A DNA stretch of 64,000 bases from contig NW_005179104.1 in NCBI RefSeq assembly GCF_000350225.1, positions 1 through 64,000 on the forward strand, in the 5' to 3' direction. Positions 1-11,011 of the stretch are shown here, in pieces (the first letter of the stretch is position 1; every line of letters starts with the position of its first letter). The DNA comes from Chondrus crispus (Eukaryota > Rhodophyta > Florideophyceae > Gigartinales > Gigartinaceae). Under the pieces are notes generated by a model that was not told where the DNA came from, did not search any database, and worked only from the letters and a program-made list of their open reading frames with translations. The translations under genes and the position numbers were made by a program.

Positions 1-1
1 C

Positions 2-3000
2 CGGATTGGTGAGTTCGTCGCGCGGGTTCCGTTCTTGGTCGTCACCAACCTCGCGGTGGACTGTATCCTCGGAACCACGTTCCTGGATCGCCACGTGAAG
101 GCGATCCTGCCACCGCAGAGGAAGGTGCTGTTCCATCATGCGCCGTCCGTAGCGCTGACGGGAGTCACACCCTCGAGGCACGACCGCAAGATGGCCTCGA
201 GGGGACCGTCGCAGCAGCTCCCGCAGGAGGAAAATTCGGCCGACCGGAAGCGCGCGCAGTTCCCGACGAACATACCGTCACGGAAAATTCGCGTGGTCAA
301 GGGGGTCACGATACCCTCGATGACCCAAGCGATGGTACGCGTCGCAACACCGGTTGGGGGGCTTTGCTTCCTGCAAAACCACCCCAAAACGGCGCATAAG
401 AATTTATGCCTGATGGCCCAGGGGGTCATGGACCTCTTCCCGGGCGAGCCGTTTACGGTGCTTGTTAGCAACTTCGGAAGCCGCGCGGCCCACGTCCCCA
501 AGCATACCGTTGTTGGTCTCGCGTTGCCATCCCCCACACACATCCTGACACTTGGCGTGCCGGTCCCCGGAGAGGCCGACGCTAAGGAAGGGGGAGGGAA
601 CAAAAATAATTCCTCGACCGCTACGGAGGAACAAGCGCGACGCGAACAACCAGTTACGGACGAGAGCAGAAGACAATCCTCCACCGCTACGGAAGGATAC
701 GCGCGTCGCAAAGAATCCGCTACGGACGAAGGCAGGATTGATTCCTCACCCGCAGGGGAATGTGCGCGACGAGAAGAATCCGCTACGGACGAAGGCAGGA
801 TGAATTCCTCACCCGCGGGGGAATGTGCGCGACGAGAAGGACCCGTTACGGACGATGGCAGAATTAAATCCACCACCGCTACGGGAGGAGGCGCGCGACG
901 CGAAGAACCGGAAACGGACGACGCCCACAGTGGCAATCCCGCTAACGCGGATGAGCGGACCGATACGGACGCGGAGAAGACCCGCTCGTGGGAAGAAGAC
1001 GTCCATATTGGTGCAGAAGACAGTACCGTCCGGTCGGAAATTATGGACATGCTGTCCGAGTTCAAGGACATGTGGTCCGGCCACTTGGGTAAGATCGATG
1101 CTACGAAGCATCGCATCGAGCTGAAGCCCGGTGCGAAGCCGATCTACCAAGCACCCTACCGAGCCGGACCCATCGCGCGCGAGAAGGAGAAGAAGGAAAT
1201 CGACCGCATGCTGCGCGCGGGAGTCATCGAACCGACATCGGCCGAGTGGGCGAGCCCCGTGGTCTTCGTCCCTAAAAAGGACGGGACCATGCGGTTCTGC
1301 GTGGACTACCGCAAGCTAAACGCCGTTACGGTTCGCGACTCCTACCCACTACCGCGCATGGACGAATGTATCGACTCGCTCGGCGATGCCACTGTCTTTA
1401 CCACGCTAGACTGTAATAGCGGGTATTGGCAGGTGGAGATCGCCGAGGAGGACCGCGATAAAACTACGTTCGCGTCGCATTCGGGCCTCTACCGCTTTCT
1501 ACGCATGCCGTTCGGTCTCAAAAACGCGCCCGCGACATTTCAACGAGCGGTCGACATCATCCTGTCCCGCGTGAAATGGGAGACCGCGTTGGTCTACCTT
1601 GATGACGTCATTGTCTACTCGCGAACCGTTACGGAACATATAGCACACGTGCGCGAGGTACTACGCTTGCTACAAGACGCCGGCGTATCGCTAAAACTAT
1701 CGAAGTGCGCGTTTTTCGATACGTCGGTTACCTACCTGGGTCATGTTATCCGACCGGGACGGCTGGAGGTCGAGCGTCGCAACGTTGTCGCGATCGAGCG
1801 AGCGCGCGCGCCAACTAACCAAACGGAGCTACGGTCCTTTCTCGGTATGTGTAATGTCTACAGGAGATTCGTCAAGGGCTTCGCGAAGATCGCCGCACCG
1901 CTTAATCGGAAAACCGGCAAAAATCAGCCCTTCGAGTTCGGGGTCCTATCCGATGCGGAATACGAAACATTTGAGGCGCTGAAGAAGCACCTCTTGTCAC
2001 CGCCAATCCTCGCGTTGCCCCGTTACGGTCAGAAGTACACGCTGGACACCGACGCGTGCGGACACCAAGTGGGCTGCGCCCTTTTATAGGAGCAGACCGA
2101 CGGGTGTCGCCTACCGATCGGATACTGGAGCCGCGCGCTAACAGACGCGGAACGCAACTATACGACCACCGAGAAGGAATGCTTGGCCGTAGTGTGGAGC
2201 ATTCTCACGCTACGGTCGTACCTGTACGGAAGCACGTTCAATCTCCGCACAGATCATGAGGCCCTGCGCTGGGTCCTCAATCTGGCGGACAGTTCCGGGC
2301 GGCTCGCACGCTGGCGCCTACGCTTGGCGGAGTACGACTACGACGTACAGTACCGCCCGGGCGTCAAGCACCAACTCGCGGACGGCGTCTCGCGCCTACG
2401 CACCGATGGCGGAGACACCGCCCCGGTCGATGACGAGGTCCCGTGCTTCGTTGTCCAGTCGCAGGAAGGCAGCGAGCCCCTCCTGGACAAGGTGCACTGG
2501 GACCCGACACAAGACCGTCCGGACGGATTTCACGCGCTCGCGGTAACTCCCGAGGAACGCGACGTGGCGTCCATCTCGGTTGAGGATTTCCTACGCGAGC
2601 AGGCGGACGACGCGTTCTGTCGCGTCGCTGCCGAAACGGTCGGAGAGCCTAATTCTAAGTTTGACGTCGACCGCTACGGTTTCCTTGTAAGGAAGTCCCC
2701 GCTCGATGGGACACTACAACGCGTGGTACCGAATCGGTTACGCCCCCGGGTACTGTACCTTGCACACCATCCGAGGTTAGCCGGTCATCCGGGGGGAACG
2801 CGCATGTACTACACCCTGCGAAGGGAGTACTACTGGCCACACATGGCCAACGATGCGTTTACGACCGTACGGAACTGCGCGTCGTGCGCTGCTACCCGCG
2901 GGACGCCTGTCAAGAACCAGAAGGATCTCAAGCTGTTCCCCGCGCCGGGCCCCATGGAGTTTGTCGCGATGGACCTCCTGGGCCCGCTGCCCAAGACCGC

Positions 3001-4096
3001 GCACGGGAACCAACACGTGCTGGTTATTACTGATCGGTTTTCCAAGCTTACGCGCAGCATACCGCTACGGACTACCACCGCTTCGGTCGTCGCTAATGCG
3101 TTCCTAGACAACTGGGTCTACGTCTACGGAGCGCCGCGCTACGTGCTCACCGATAACGGTCCGCAGTTCGCTGCTAAATTCTTCGATGCGGTATGCGCCC
3201 TCCTGGGGGTGAGGCATTATCTCACAACGGCCTACCACCCCCAGACGAATGAGCAAACCGAACGGTTCAATCGCACGCTGGTGCAACGTCTCCGACATTA
3301 CGTGGAGGAGCACCAGCGCGATTGGGACGACTACGTGCAGCCGCTGACCTTCGCGTACAATACGCAGGTCCACCGGTCGACGGAGACCAATCCGTTCGAC
3401 CTGGTGTTGACGCGGCCACCGTCTGGATTGATCCTTCCCGGAACTGTACCGCAGGGCGCGGGGACCCATCTAGAGGACCCGCGTACCCCGTTACAGTACA
3501 AGAGGGCCACGCTGCGCAAGCTCCGCGACGCTCTCGACCGCGCACGGACGAAACTTACCGCTTCGCAAAAGCGGTACAAGGACAATTTCGACAAGAAGGT
3601 CCGCTTTCGGCTGGTCGTCAAGGCGGGCGACTTCGTGTACGTGGACCGCCCGCCACGTCCGTTGACAACCGTCGAGCGCCGCGCGCGTGCGCGAAGTCCG
3701 ACCGATACGGACGACCTCTCTGTCAAGCTTCTACCCAAGACAGAGGGTCCATTTCGCGTGCGCTCCGCTACGGACACCACGGTCCTGATCGAACAGGACG
3801 GCGTGGAGAATCGCGTGAGCATCGACCGCGTGACGAAGATGCCACGCGGGCCGGGGGATATCGTCACCCCCGCAGCGTCGACCGAATCGGAAGTCCCCGC
3901 AGCCGCCCCGAGCGCGGAGTACGTCGTTGACCGCATCGTCGGACACCGTACCGCGCGGGGCGGGATACAGTACAAGGTCCGCTGGTATGGATATACCGCT
4001 TCGGACGACACCTACGAGCCCGCCGATGGGCTCCCGCAACCGTTTATCGATCGGTATTGGCGCACGCGCCAACGCGGAGAACCTACGCAGGCATAA
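2..4096 (+). pseudogene. pol: Ty3/gypsy pol (PR tail-RT-RNase H-integrase-chromodomain), one amber stop
   Basis: The frame is open from base 2 and enters through the window edge. It begins in the retropepsin C-terminus (LGTTFLDRHVKAIL), shared almost word for word with the element at 43852. A long acidic linker follows, then RT with its catalytic YLDD at 1595-1606, RNase H (DTDACG near 2049, TDHEALRW near 2253), the integrase HHCC finger (2755-2895), and a core with D in AMDLLG, D in LTDNGPQF and E in NEQTERFN. A GPY/F-type patch (EGPFRV) precedes a chromodomain (3917-4080, EYVVDRIVGHR, YKVRWYGY). A TAG at 2087-2089 interrupts RNase H where homologs have Gln; the same frame continues afterwards to 4096. 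The chromodomain marks the chromovirus type. Only this one break is seen, so the copy is probably young. Confidence 0.92.
614..930 (+). repeat. In-frame tandem repeat in the protease-RT linker
   Basis: About five units of 21-22 codons (63-66 nt) encode variants of PAGECARREESATDEGR followed by Ser-rich residues. Units differ by several substitutions but keep the reading frame. The corresponding linker in the element at 43852 is shorter and lacks the array, so it expanded within this lineage. The peptide is hydrophilic and probably disordered. Confidence 0.75.
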
Positions 4097-4312
4097 CGCG
4101 ACGCTTCGCGGTTTCACACCGAACCGCTCGGACGCTCGTGTTCGCACGCGCACCGCTACAGGATCAAACCGACAAGGGGGCGACGTCCATCGATGGTTTC
4201 CGGCCCAAAGCCGTCCGATTTGCGGTTTTCCAGTGTCGGTGCCATCGGCTCCGTCTCGCCCGCGCGCGTGCAATACCGTTCGCGGAACCGGGCTACGATT
4301 TTTATTTACCTT

Positions 4313-4326
4313 AGGAGGGGGGGAAG
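4313..4326 (+). other. Internal polypurine tract after pol
   Basis: A purine-only run with eight consecutive G sits about 215 bp after the pol stop, before the antisense ORF region. It resembles a plus-strand priming tract, yet the 3' LTR is 2.7 kb further on and has its own tract at 7014-7024. The chimeric element at 48261 has an equivalent G-run directly after its pol. A second-primer role is inference. Confidence 0.4.
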
Positions 4327-4454
4327 CGTAGCCCGAAGTACCATTTAACTGCGCAAGTTGGCGAGGAAGAAGAGCACCGATAATCGGTTTCGTTTAATCC
4401 GGGCAATGCCCCTACTGTACTACTTAAGGGAGGAGACACTCGGCAAGCCGGTGT

Positions 4455-6935
4455 CTAGAAGTGGCGCGAGCGTTTCGCCGAGGGCGCCAGTTCGACGTCG
4501 TCGGGCGCGGGGCGCGAGGCCCCGACTGTCGACGAAGACATCGGGGGCGCCGCCAGGCGTTGGCTCACCACCGCAAGGACGTCCTGTACGGAGCGCAACT
4601 TTGCGTGATGCTCGGCACGCTCGCGCGTCGCCGCGGCAGAGGATTCCTGTAACACCGCGACGGTCTTCTCGAGCTGCCGAACCCGGAGCATCCAATCGCG
4701 CGCCTGCAGTAGCGCCGCCTCGACCGAGGAGGGGGCGTCCGCCCCCTCAAAGGAGCAAGCGTACTGCAGTGCCGCGAGCGCGGCCTCCTCCCGGAGGCGC
4801 TCCGGGGGAACTCGACCGAGCGGTTGACTTGTGGGAGGTTTCGGCATCTTTGCTGGTCGCGATACGGTTTCGGCCCCGGTCACCGCGCTTATATGCTGAG
4901 TGACCGGGGGTGGGTCCGAAAATCCCGCCTCACCGACCGGACGCCTTAAGTCGCGCCGCTCCTGAGCGACCCCCTTTGGCGAGTCGCTCTGGATGGAGCC
5001 CACACGAGTGGACCCTCCGGGAGCGGGTAGCGCGGGCGTAGCGACAGGCGCCACCGTATCGGCAGCGATCGCGAGCGAGGACCCACCACCGTCATCGGCC
5101 GGTGCCTCGTAAACGCCTTCCGCTTCAACGGTTCCGTATGCCGCGTCGTCGCCGACCGCGCCCGCTTCGTCGCTGACCCAAGGCGGCATGTCTAACGCAC
5201 AGCCGCGGGCCCAGCTGAACCATACGAAGCCCGGCCGGCCGGTCCAGTCCAGACTTGCCGTGAAGGTCAGTAGCTGTTCCGCGCGCGCCGCGTCGTACGC
5301 GGTACCGTCCAGGATTTCCTTGACGCCGACCGAACGGATGAGGGCAATCAGCCCCATCGAGAGGCGGAAGAGCACGCCGCGCTCACCGAGCGGCTCGTCT
5401 CGCCTCGCAGCCAACCGGGGGTCGGGGCACCTCGTGAAGAACGGCAACCCCTCGCGGGCAGCCCGAAGGAAGCACAACAACGCGAGCACCGCCCATTCGG
5501 ACAAGACGATCGCGCGCACAAGCGTGCGCGTACGTTCCGTTTCGGCTGACTCCGCTCGACCGCGGGGCAACCAATGCGCCGCAACGTAGGCCATCGCACT
5601 CGGCGTCGGCACGCAAAGGTGCTCCGGTGCCTCGAGGTCCGGCCAGTCCGGAGGGAGCGAAGGATACAGGCCTCGCCGCGCTGCGCTGGGCACCGAGAAA
5701 AACTCGGTGTTGTGCCACATGTGGAAGAAGTCATCTGCACGGCGCCAGCGCAGCCGACTCTCCCGCGCAGCGTCCTCGCCCCACCGGCCGCGGTCCGCGA
5801 TGCTGTACCAGTTGTCGAAAGGGCGCGGGAAGGCCACCAAGCGGATGTCCGGCACGACGCCATCGTAGCGCCTGTACCGACCGAATAGGTTGAGGAGCGT
5901 GACGTGGTACCGCTCCTCGCCACCGCACCGGGCGTAGAGCAAGTCGCTGCCACCTGCGGCGGGTGTACGGCACGGCACGTGTCGCCATCGGGCCTGCCAA
6001 GCGCCCGCCCGATTCTGCTGCGCCACGCTACCCCGCCCGGACGGAGTCACGATGGCATTATTCGCAGGGACTGCCTGGAATCGCGCCGAGTCCAAGAGGC
6101 GGCGCCGCACGTATTCGTCGACCGTCATCGGGGGCTTGCGACCGGAAGCGCGTCGCCGGGCTCGCCGCCGCCGGTGGTCCATCGAGGACCCGGGCAGCAG
6201 CGACCGGACGGGCTTGACGCCACTTCTCAGCCAATTCGGCGCGCTGGGGGTCGTGAAGGCCCGCCCGAGCGATAGCGCCGACCCCCGCTCGGCCCGCGGC
6301 GAGAGCAGGACAGCCGGCGGTGCCAGCGTCTCGCGCACAGTATCGAAATCGGCTCTTGGCGACGCCGTGCCCGCGGCAGGCAGCGGCGACATGGGAGGCG
6401 GGGGTAGTACCGCGGGGTACGCCGGACCCGCCTCAACCGTCCTTGGAGCCACGCCCTCGGAGGGCAGCGGCGAGGGCCAGGTCGGTCGTTCTTCTATCGG
6501 TGGCGCAGCGACCGGATCGGACGCATCAGCTCGCGAGCGCGTCGCGGGCTCGGCCAAATTGGTGGTCGACTCTGTTCCGCCGCGGCGAGCGCGCTGCGGC
6601 TGAAACGCGGGAGTCGACCCGGGTAACGCCGGAGCCCTTATGGGGCTCGACGGCGCGCCGATCGGAAGCGCGTCCACGGGGGTGTTGCTGTGGTCCATGG
6701 TCGGTCGTGGGAAGAGTTGGGATAAAGGAATGTCGTCGTCTGGGGAAGGAATGGAGGAGTGTTGGTGAAGTGTGGGGGAGTGCTGTGTTGGAGTTGGTGG
6801 TTCTGGGGGGTTCGCGTGGGAGGAGACAGAAGCCGCGCTATCCGAATCGGACGATATACCCGACTTATATACCGTCAGGTCGGTGAAGAGCCACGAGGCG
6901 TGCTCGTCCGCGCGAAGAGGCTTCCGTCCGGTCAT
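4455..6935 (-). CDS. Antisense ORF protein of family-2 retrotransposon (unknown function)
   Basis: This uninterrupted frame of 826 codons runs opposite to pol, between the chromodomain and the 3' LTR. The frame stays open upstream into the LTR (to 7529), but I place the start at the ATG at 6935 (MTGRKPLRADEHASWLF), 92 bp from the LTR boundary. Residues 1 to about 230 are Pro/Ser-rich and acidic. The next 350 are globular, rich in Trp and Arg (DNWYSIADRGRWGED, FFHMWHNTEFF, LSEWAVLALLCFLRAAREG). A low-complexity stretch follows, then a C-terminal helical heptad region (VRQLEKTVAVLQESSAAATR) ending in a basic KRSRHF. I recognise no family. The chimeric element has an ORF of similar place, size and layout at 51153-53825. 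Antisense ORFs at this position are known in some plant Tat-lineage elements. Transcription from the 3' LTR in reverse is the simplest expression route but is inference. Confidence 0.6.
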   Translation of the reverse strand: MTGRKPLRADEHASWLFTDLTVYKSGISSDSDSAASVSSHANPPEPPTPTQHSPTLHQHSSIPSPDDDIPLSQLFPRPTMDHSNTPVDALPIGAPSSPIRAPALPGSTPAFQPQRARRGGTESTTNLAEPATRSRADASDPVAAPPIEERPTWPSPLPSEGVAPRTVEAGPAYPAVLPPPPMSPLPAAGTASPRADFDTVRETLAPPAVLLSPRAERGSALSLGRAFTTPSAPNWLRSGVKPVRSLLPGSSMDHRRRRARRRASGRKPPMTVDEYVRRRLLDSARFQAVPANNAIVTPSGRGSVAQQNRAGAWQARWRHVPCRTPAAGGSDLLYARCGGEERYHVTLLNLFGRYRRYDGVVPDIRLVAFPRPFDNWYSIADRGRWGEDAARESRLRWRRADDFFHMWHNTEFFSVPSAARRGLYPSLPPDWPDLEAPEHLCVPTPSAMAYVAAHWLPRGRAESAETERTRTLVRAIVLSEWAVLALLCFLRAAREGLPFFTRCPDPRLAARRDEPLGERGVLFRLSMGLIALIRSVGVKEILDGTAYDAARAEQLLTFTASLDWTGRPGFVWFSWARGCALDMPPWVSDEAGAVGDDAAYGTVEAEGVYEAPADDGGGSSLAIAADTVAPVATPALPAPGGSTRVGSIQSDSPKGVAQERRDLRRPVGEAGFSDPPPVTQHISAVTGAETVSRPAKMPKPPTSQPLGRVPPERLREEAALAALQYACSFEGADAPSSVEAALLQARDWMLRVRQLEKTVAVLQESSAAATRERAEHHAKLRSVQDVLAVVSQRLAAPPMSSSTVGASRPAPDDVELAPSAKRSRHF

Positions 6936-7013
6936 CGCACGCACAGGTTGTGGAAGAGATCGAGGGGACCGCTGGGAAGGAGATGTGGTCGCCACGAGGA
7001 TGTGGCGACAGAT

Positions 7014-7024
7014 AAGGAAGGGGG
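7014..7024 (+). other. 3' polypurine tract of element 1
   Basis: The run aaggaaggggg lies 2 bp before the LTR start at 7027. The same tract precedes LTR2b at 25764 (gggaaggggg). It would be the plus-strand primer in reverse transcription. Confidence 0.75.
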
Positions 7025-7026
7025 TC

Positions 7027-7634
7027 TGTGGTACAACGACCGATCCGCGGTCGGTGTATAGTAGGAGCGGCCGCGCGCAACGGGCACGGGGCACCGTGGC
7101 CCACGTGTAGTACGCATGATTACCGAACGGGCGCAGCAAGTGACAGGTGTACGCTTGGGTACACGTGTAGTGTAAGGAACCGTGTGGGGATAATGCGCGC
7201 GCAGTGTAATGCAAGCGCGTAGTGTCAGGATCCGTGCGGTAGTGTAATGACGGCGCTAGATTTTCAATCGCGTACAGTACCTGGTCCACAGTAAGTGACA
7301 GGTACTGTATTGGACAGGTGTCCCGGGCGTCCCTCTGAGGGGTTAAGACCCGGACACCGTCCTCGCAGTAAACACGGGGGGCAGACTTGCCCCCCTCCCT
7401 TTCGCGCCTACGTACTACCGTTTCGGTATTCTCTCGCGCGTTGGCTTCTAACCCGTTACCGGTCGTCTCCGATCTAGCACCTCGGGACGACTGCGCGTAA
7501 CCGGCCAGTGTGCCACTCCCTTTTCGCAAGTCCGACCGTTCGGTAACCGCGCGCCGCGCGTCTCGCGTCGCGAGCTCCCTCGGCTCATCCTCCGAGCCTC
7601 TCGCCCGCTAAGGTTTGAGGAGAGTTGTACCACA
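7027..7634 (+). repeat. LTR2a, 3' LTR of element 1
   Basis: It starts tgtggtacaac and ends gttgtaccaca, a perfect 11-bp terminal inverted repeat with canonical TG...CA ends. It is homologous to LTR2b (25764-26403) and LTR2c (40673-41246) through shared blocks such as ggacaggtgtcc, ggcttctaacccgt and cgactgcgcgt, but is more diverged from them than they are from each other. It should hold promoter and polyadenylation signals for the sense transcript, and possibly an antisense promoter for the ORF that starts at 6935. Confidence 0.88.
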
Positions 7635-8319
7635 CTTGGGTCTCAGACGCGAAGTTCGCGTCTATCGGAGGACGGCTTCCTTCTGCAGCCCGACTGGTAG
7701 CGGCACAAGTCGGATGCCAACCTTCGGGGGCGGCGGCGCTCGGAGGTATGGTACCACCGGGCCCTCTCGAGGGGGCACCGGGTAGCCTTTCGGCCATGGT
7801 ACGTTCCATGTCACGAGCACGCCGACGAGTGGCGTTGAGCTCAGCCGAGAGGTGCGCGAACGCACCCAATTGCTCTGCGGACGGAGAGGTTCGGTCCTCG
7901 GGTCGTCTCACCGAGGTCGGCCTCTCAGGGCGACCTTGCCCGGACGGTCCGGGCGAGGCGAAACGGGAGTCTTCGACGAGCACTATCCGCGAGTGTAACT
8001 CGTCGATCAGTGCTCGGAGATTCTCTAAGGACTGCGTCACTCTATCGAATCTCCCTTCACGCAGGGAGCGGAGTTCGGCCATACATCGAGCGTATACATC
8101 GTCCGATACATCGATCCGAAGGGAAGTACGGACTTCCTCGATGTATTCGCCTATGCGTTCGAACATCGCCGCCGCTCTTTCCTCGGAGGATCCGAGCGAC
8201 GGTTCGCGGTCACGAGGACCTGCGTCGCCGTCGCCCGACGGGGCGGATGGGGACTGCACAGCGGCCGGACTCAGATCCGCCGCTTCGGAGCGGATCGAGA
8301 GCTCGAGCTCTTTGCTCAT
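7635..8319 (-). pseudogene. gag: Family-1 Ty3/gypsy gag, N-terminal part, cut by element 1
   Basis: The ATG at 8319 (MSKELELSIRSEAADL) lies 80 bp inside the 5' LTR at 8400. The protein has an acidic start, a helical segment (RIGEYIEEVRTSLRIDVSD, RVTQSLENLRALIDELHSR) and a Pro-rich stretch ending ...DANFASETQV, where the family-2 LTR interrupts it. The copy at 57073-57783 is clearly homologous across the same segments and continues into a capsid-like region, which identifies this as gag. The remainder should lie left of the window, beyond element 1. Confidence 0.8.
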
Positions 8320-8380
8320 CTCGACGCGATCGGTTCGCGGAGGGAAGCGGAAGTCTTCTCGGAGATCGGACTCCAGGGTC

Positions 8381-8398
8381 TTCTAGGTCGGGAGACCA
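8381..8398 (-). other. Primer binding site of family-1 element
   Basis: Read on the - strand, TGGTCTCCCGACCTAG begins one base after the LTR 3' end. Starting with TGG fits pairing to a tRNA 3' CCA. The same sequence follows LTR1d (57842-57856) and a one-base variant follows LTR3 (25064-25079). The tRNA identity is not settled. Confidence 0.65.
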
Positions 8399-8399
8399 C

Positions 8400-9082
8400 T
8401 GTAGCATAAAGACCCCCAGCGATAGGGGTGTATGCACAGTTCGACCGAGACCCCGTCCGATCGGGAAGACGGGGGTGAAGCAGGACACCAGCTAACGGCA
8501 CCGGGCAGCAGGCCCGGGTAGCGTGGTAGAACGGGAACGGGGAGGACGCCGGTACACGCGAGCAGTTCGACGCCTCGACGCCCCGGCGCGGTACTGGGTA
8601 ACGATCCAGTACCGACGGGCGGAGGCGGAGCCGACTCGTGGGCGTACCGCGCGCGTCCTCAACCCGCGCTCGGTGCCGCTCTAAGGCAGTTAGCGAGCGC
8701 TACCTTAGAATAAGCGGGAAGTCGGACCTTGACGGTCGGTGGGTGACAAGTCCGTGCTTGTCCTCCTCCACCGCCGCCGGTCCGATCCATATTTAATATA
8801 CAAAACACTCTATAACACTACAGTACCGAAGTACTGTAGTGGACTACTGTAGTACAGATCGGACCGTACTGTAATACTGTCAGCCATCGTGGCTGACAGT
8901 ACACGTGTGTGCGCGCGCTTCCGTTCCGCGCGATACACGTGTACACGTGTGCACGCGTGCGCCCTGTACCCGAGGGGTACACGTGGCCACGGGCGGCAGT
9001 ATTGTAGAGCATCGAGCTCTACAGCACTAGATCCATTGTTGATCTAATCTAACTAAAAAGCCCCAGGAGGGGTTATACTACA
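8400..9082 (-). repeat. LTR1a, 5' LTR of the family-1 element
   Basis: On the - strand it starts TGTAGTATAACC and ends TATGCTACA. It matches LTR1c (53885-54557), LTR1b (14646-15264) and LTR1d (57858-58467). A conserved TATATTAAATA box is present, and it contains strong palindromes, including tactgtcagcc(atcgt)ggctgacagta near 8873. Its outer edge at 9083 abuts helicase coding sequence, so the element was inserted into that gene. Confidence 0.88.
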
Positions 9083-11011
9083 ATACCTTCAGTGACGACT
9101 CTGACCCGGGCCTAAACACTCGCACTCCTGAAGGCTCCTTTGCCACCTCACAAGAAGTCATGAAGATGAACTCAGTAAGCTTTCTGCATCAGCACTTCCT
9201 CGATTGCACCAACGCCCCAAAGCCGTTGTCCAAAAATATATAGAATCATCGCTTTCGCCCTGACCCGCCAAGAATCCACTTCTCTCCACAAATCCCTGAC
9301 GGCCGCATATACACGAGGAAGTGTTGCTCTTTCCAATCAACGCATCGCAGTCGAGCCGCTCATATATCATGCCAGCCTCACAAACGAAGCTCGCGAAAAG
9401 GCCCACAAGGACTGGGCAGCCAACGAACAGCTCTACGACATCATAAAAACCATGGACCTCGTACCTTCAACTCTGTTCCGTATTATGGTTTGTACGTCCA
9501 CCTTCGGTACCGGAATAGATGTTCCGGATGTTCGAGCAACAGTTCATCTTGGCGCGGCAAGAAGCCTCGTCGACTTTGCACAGGACAGTGGCCGGTCTGG
9601 ACGCGACGGACACCACGCATTCGTCTTCGTTCTAAACCCAACCCAGTACAATAAGAGCTTCAAAACCTCCCTCCTCAAAAAGGGCAACATTGACGAAAAC
9701 GATCTCGCAGTAACAAACCGAAACGAGATGATAAATTGGATCCTCAATACCACGGATTGCCGCAAAGATGCACTTTACACAGCCATGGATGGCCAAGTCT
9801 CTGGTGTCTGTTGCTTCGACAAGCACGCAGTCTGGTGCGATGTTTGCATATCTATGTTCCCCTCCCAGCCAACTAATGCACCGCACACCCCTCAGAGTTC
9901 ACAATTTCACACACCGGATACCTCTAGACCTTGGGGTGCAAATTCGCAATCCCAGTCTCAGCAACATTCGCTTCCCACCACACCATGGCAATCGCAGTTG
10001 CTACCTCCACATCAAGATCAAGATCAAAACCATCTCGAGCCTCAACGGCAAAACCAAATCGGAGCCACCACATCCACGCAGCACAACCTCGATGAAATGC
10101 TTCTCTTGCTTGAGCAATCCGCTCCAGCCAACCCCCTTCCAGCCCCTCCAGTTCGAAGAATCCTTAGCTTCTCCCCACAACAATCAAGTGAACGCTTGCT
10201 GCCTTCAGCATCACCTTCAATGCAGCAAGCACCATTTCCAGTCCGTCCACGGTCACTTCCGACGGCGTCACCATCTTTGAAGCAAGTCCTTTCGGGCAAA
10301 CGGCCCGCATCACTTCCACCATCGGGAACAAATTCGTTCAAGAGCTTACGAACTTCTCCCAGTATGGCGCGCCAAACCCAACCTAATGTTCTCACAAACC
10401 GTTTCCCTTCCCCGTCACCTTCCCTTTCGTTGCCATTTAGTCACTTCCAGGCAATTGACACGGAATCCACCGTTCATCTAGTAACTCAATTCCTCTTCCT
10501 AACCAAAACAACGTGTCTCTTATGCCACGCTTCTCCCCGCCGTTCCGGTACGGAACATCCTCAGAATGACTGTCCATTCATGGAAAGAAGCTGCATTGCC
10601 TGTTTCTCTGCGACCCATTTCGTCCCATCTTGCCCCGTCCCAAGAAAAGTCCCTCTCAAGTGCTATGATTGCCGCGTCTCGCACTGCCTTGTACAACCAC
10701 TTCACCCCACATTCGGCCAATACGGTCGTTGCGATCTACGTCCTATGATATCACTCGCCTGGAACCTTTGGCGAATGAAGTCTTTCCAGCAACAGATCGC
10801 TGAAAACCTGTTCCCTTCCGAAATCCTTTGCCGCTTCAACTCCGTTCCCCGTGACCGCCCGGCCCGGATCACTGAGAAGGACTTAGCCGTCATCTTCTCG
10901 GATGCAGCCATAGAGTCCGCTGATGAGAATAACGACGATATGCCTTTGACAATATGGCTCCCACTGGCTTGGGCCATACATCAAAGTCTTCTCCAACTGG
11001 ACTTCCAGTAG
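9083..11011 (+). pseudogene. RecQ-like DNA helicase, C-terminal part, 5' end cut by LTR1a
   Basis: The frame is open upstream of the first Met (9452): a motif-IV-like segment IYHASLTNEAREKAHKDW is readable before it. Motif V (FGTGIDVPDVRATVHLG) and motif VI (QDSGRSGRDG) of superfamily-2 RecQ helicases follow, then a zinc-binding-like block (CCFDKHAVWCDVC). A Gln/Pro/Ser-rich linker of about 200 residues leads to a Cys-rich C-terminus (CLLCHASPR, CIACF, CYDCR). Motifs I-III with the Walker ATP-binding site are missing because the LTR lies where they should be. RecQ-like genes with long Cys-rich tails are familiar from fungal subtelomeres and multicopy families; that link is by analogy only. 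Confidence 0.78.

Larger units (their letters stand above)
1..7634 (+). mobile_element. Ty3/gypsy element 1 (family 2), 5' end outside window
   Basis: The visible order is protease tail, reverse transcriptase, RNase H, integrase, chromodomain, then about 2.9 kb with a long antisense ORF, a polypurine tract and the 3' LTR (7027-7634). The LTR ends exactly where the gag of a family-1 element resumes at 7635, so this copy was inserted into that gag. The 5' LTR and gag must lie left of the window. The expected target duplication next to the missing 5' LTR would be the bases at 7635-7639 (cttgg). The coding part is disabled by one amber codon. Confidence 0.85.

Noticed and set aside
136..1116. 326-codon antisense frame over the element 1 protease-RT linker
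   Set aside because: It mirrors the in-frame repeats of the sense pol gene and has no counterpart in the chimera at the same place.
2087..2089. Programmed amber readthrough in pol
   Set aside because: The stop lies inside RNase H and not between gag and pol, and in the other element it lies inside RT, so the position is not conserved.
7030..7529. N-terminal extension of the 4455-6935 antisense ORF into the LTR
   Set aside because: The frame is open there, but the residues are LTR-derived, and the ATG at 6935 lies between LTR and coding part, as in the other element.
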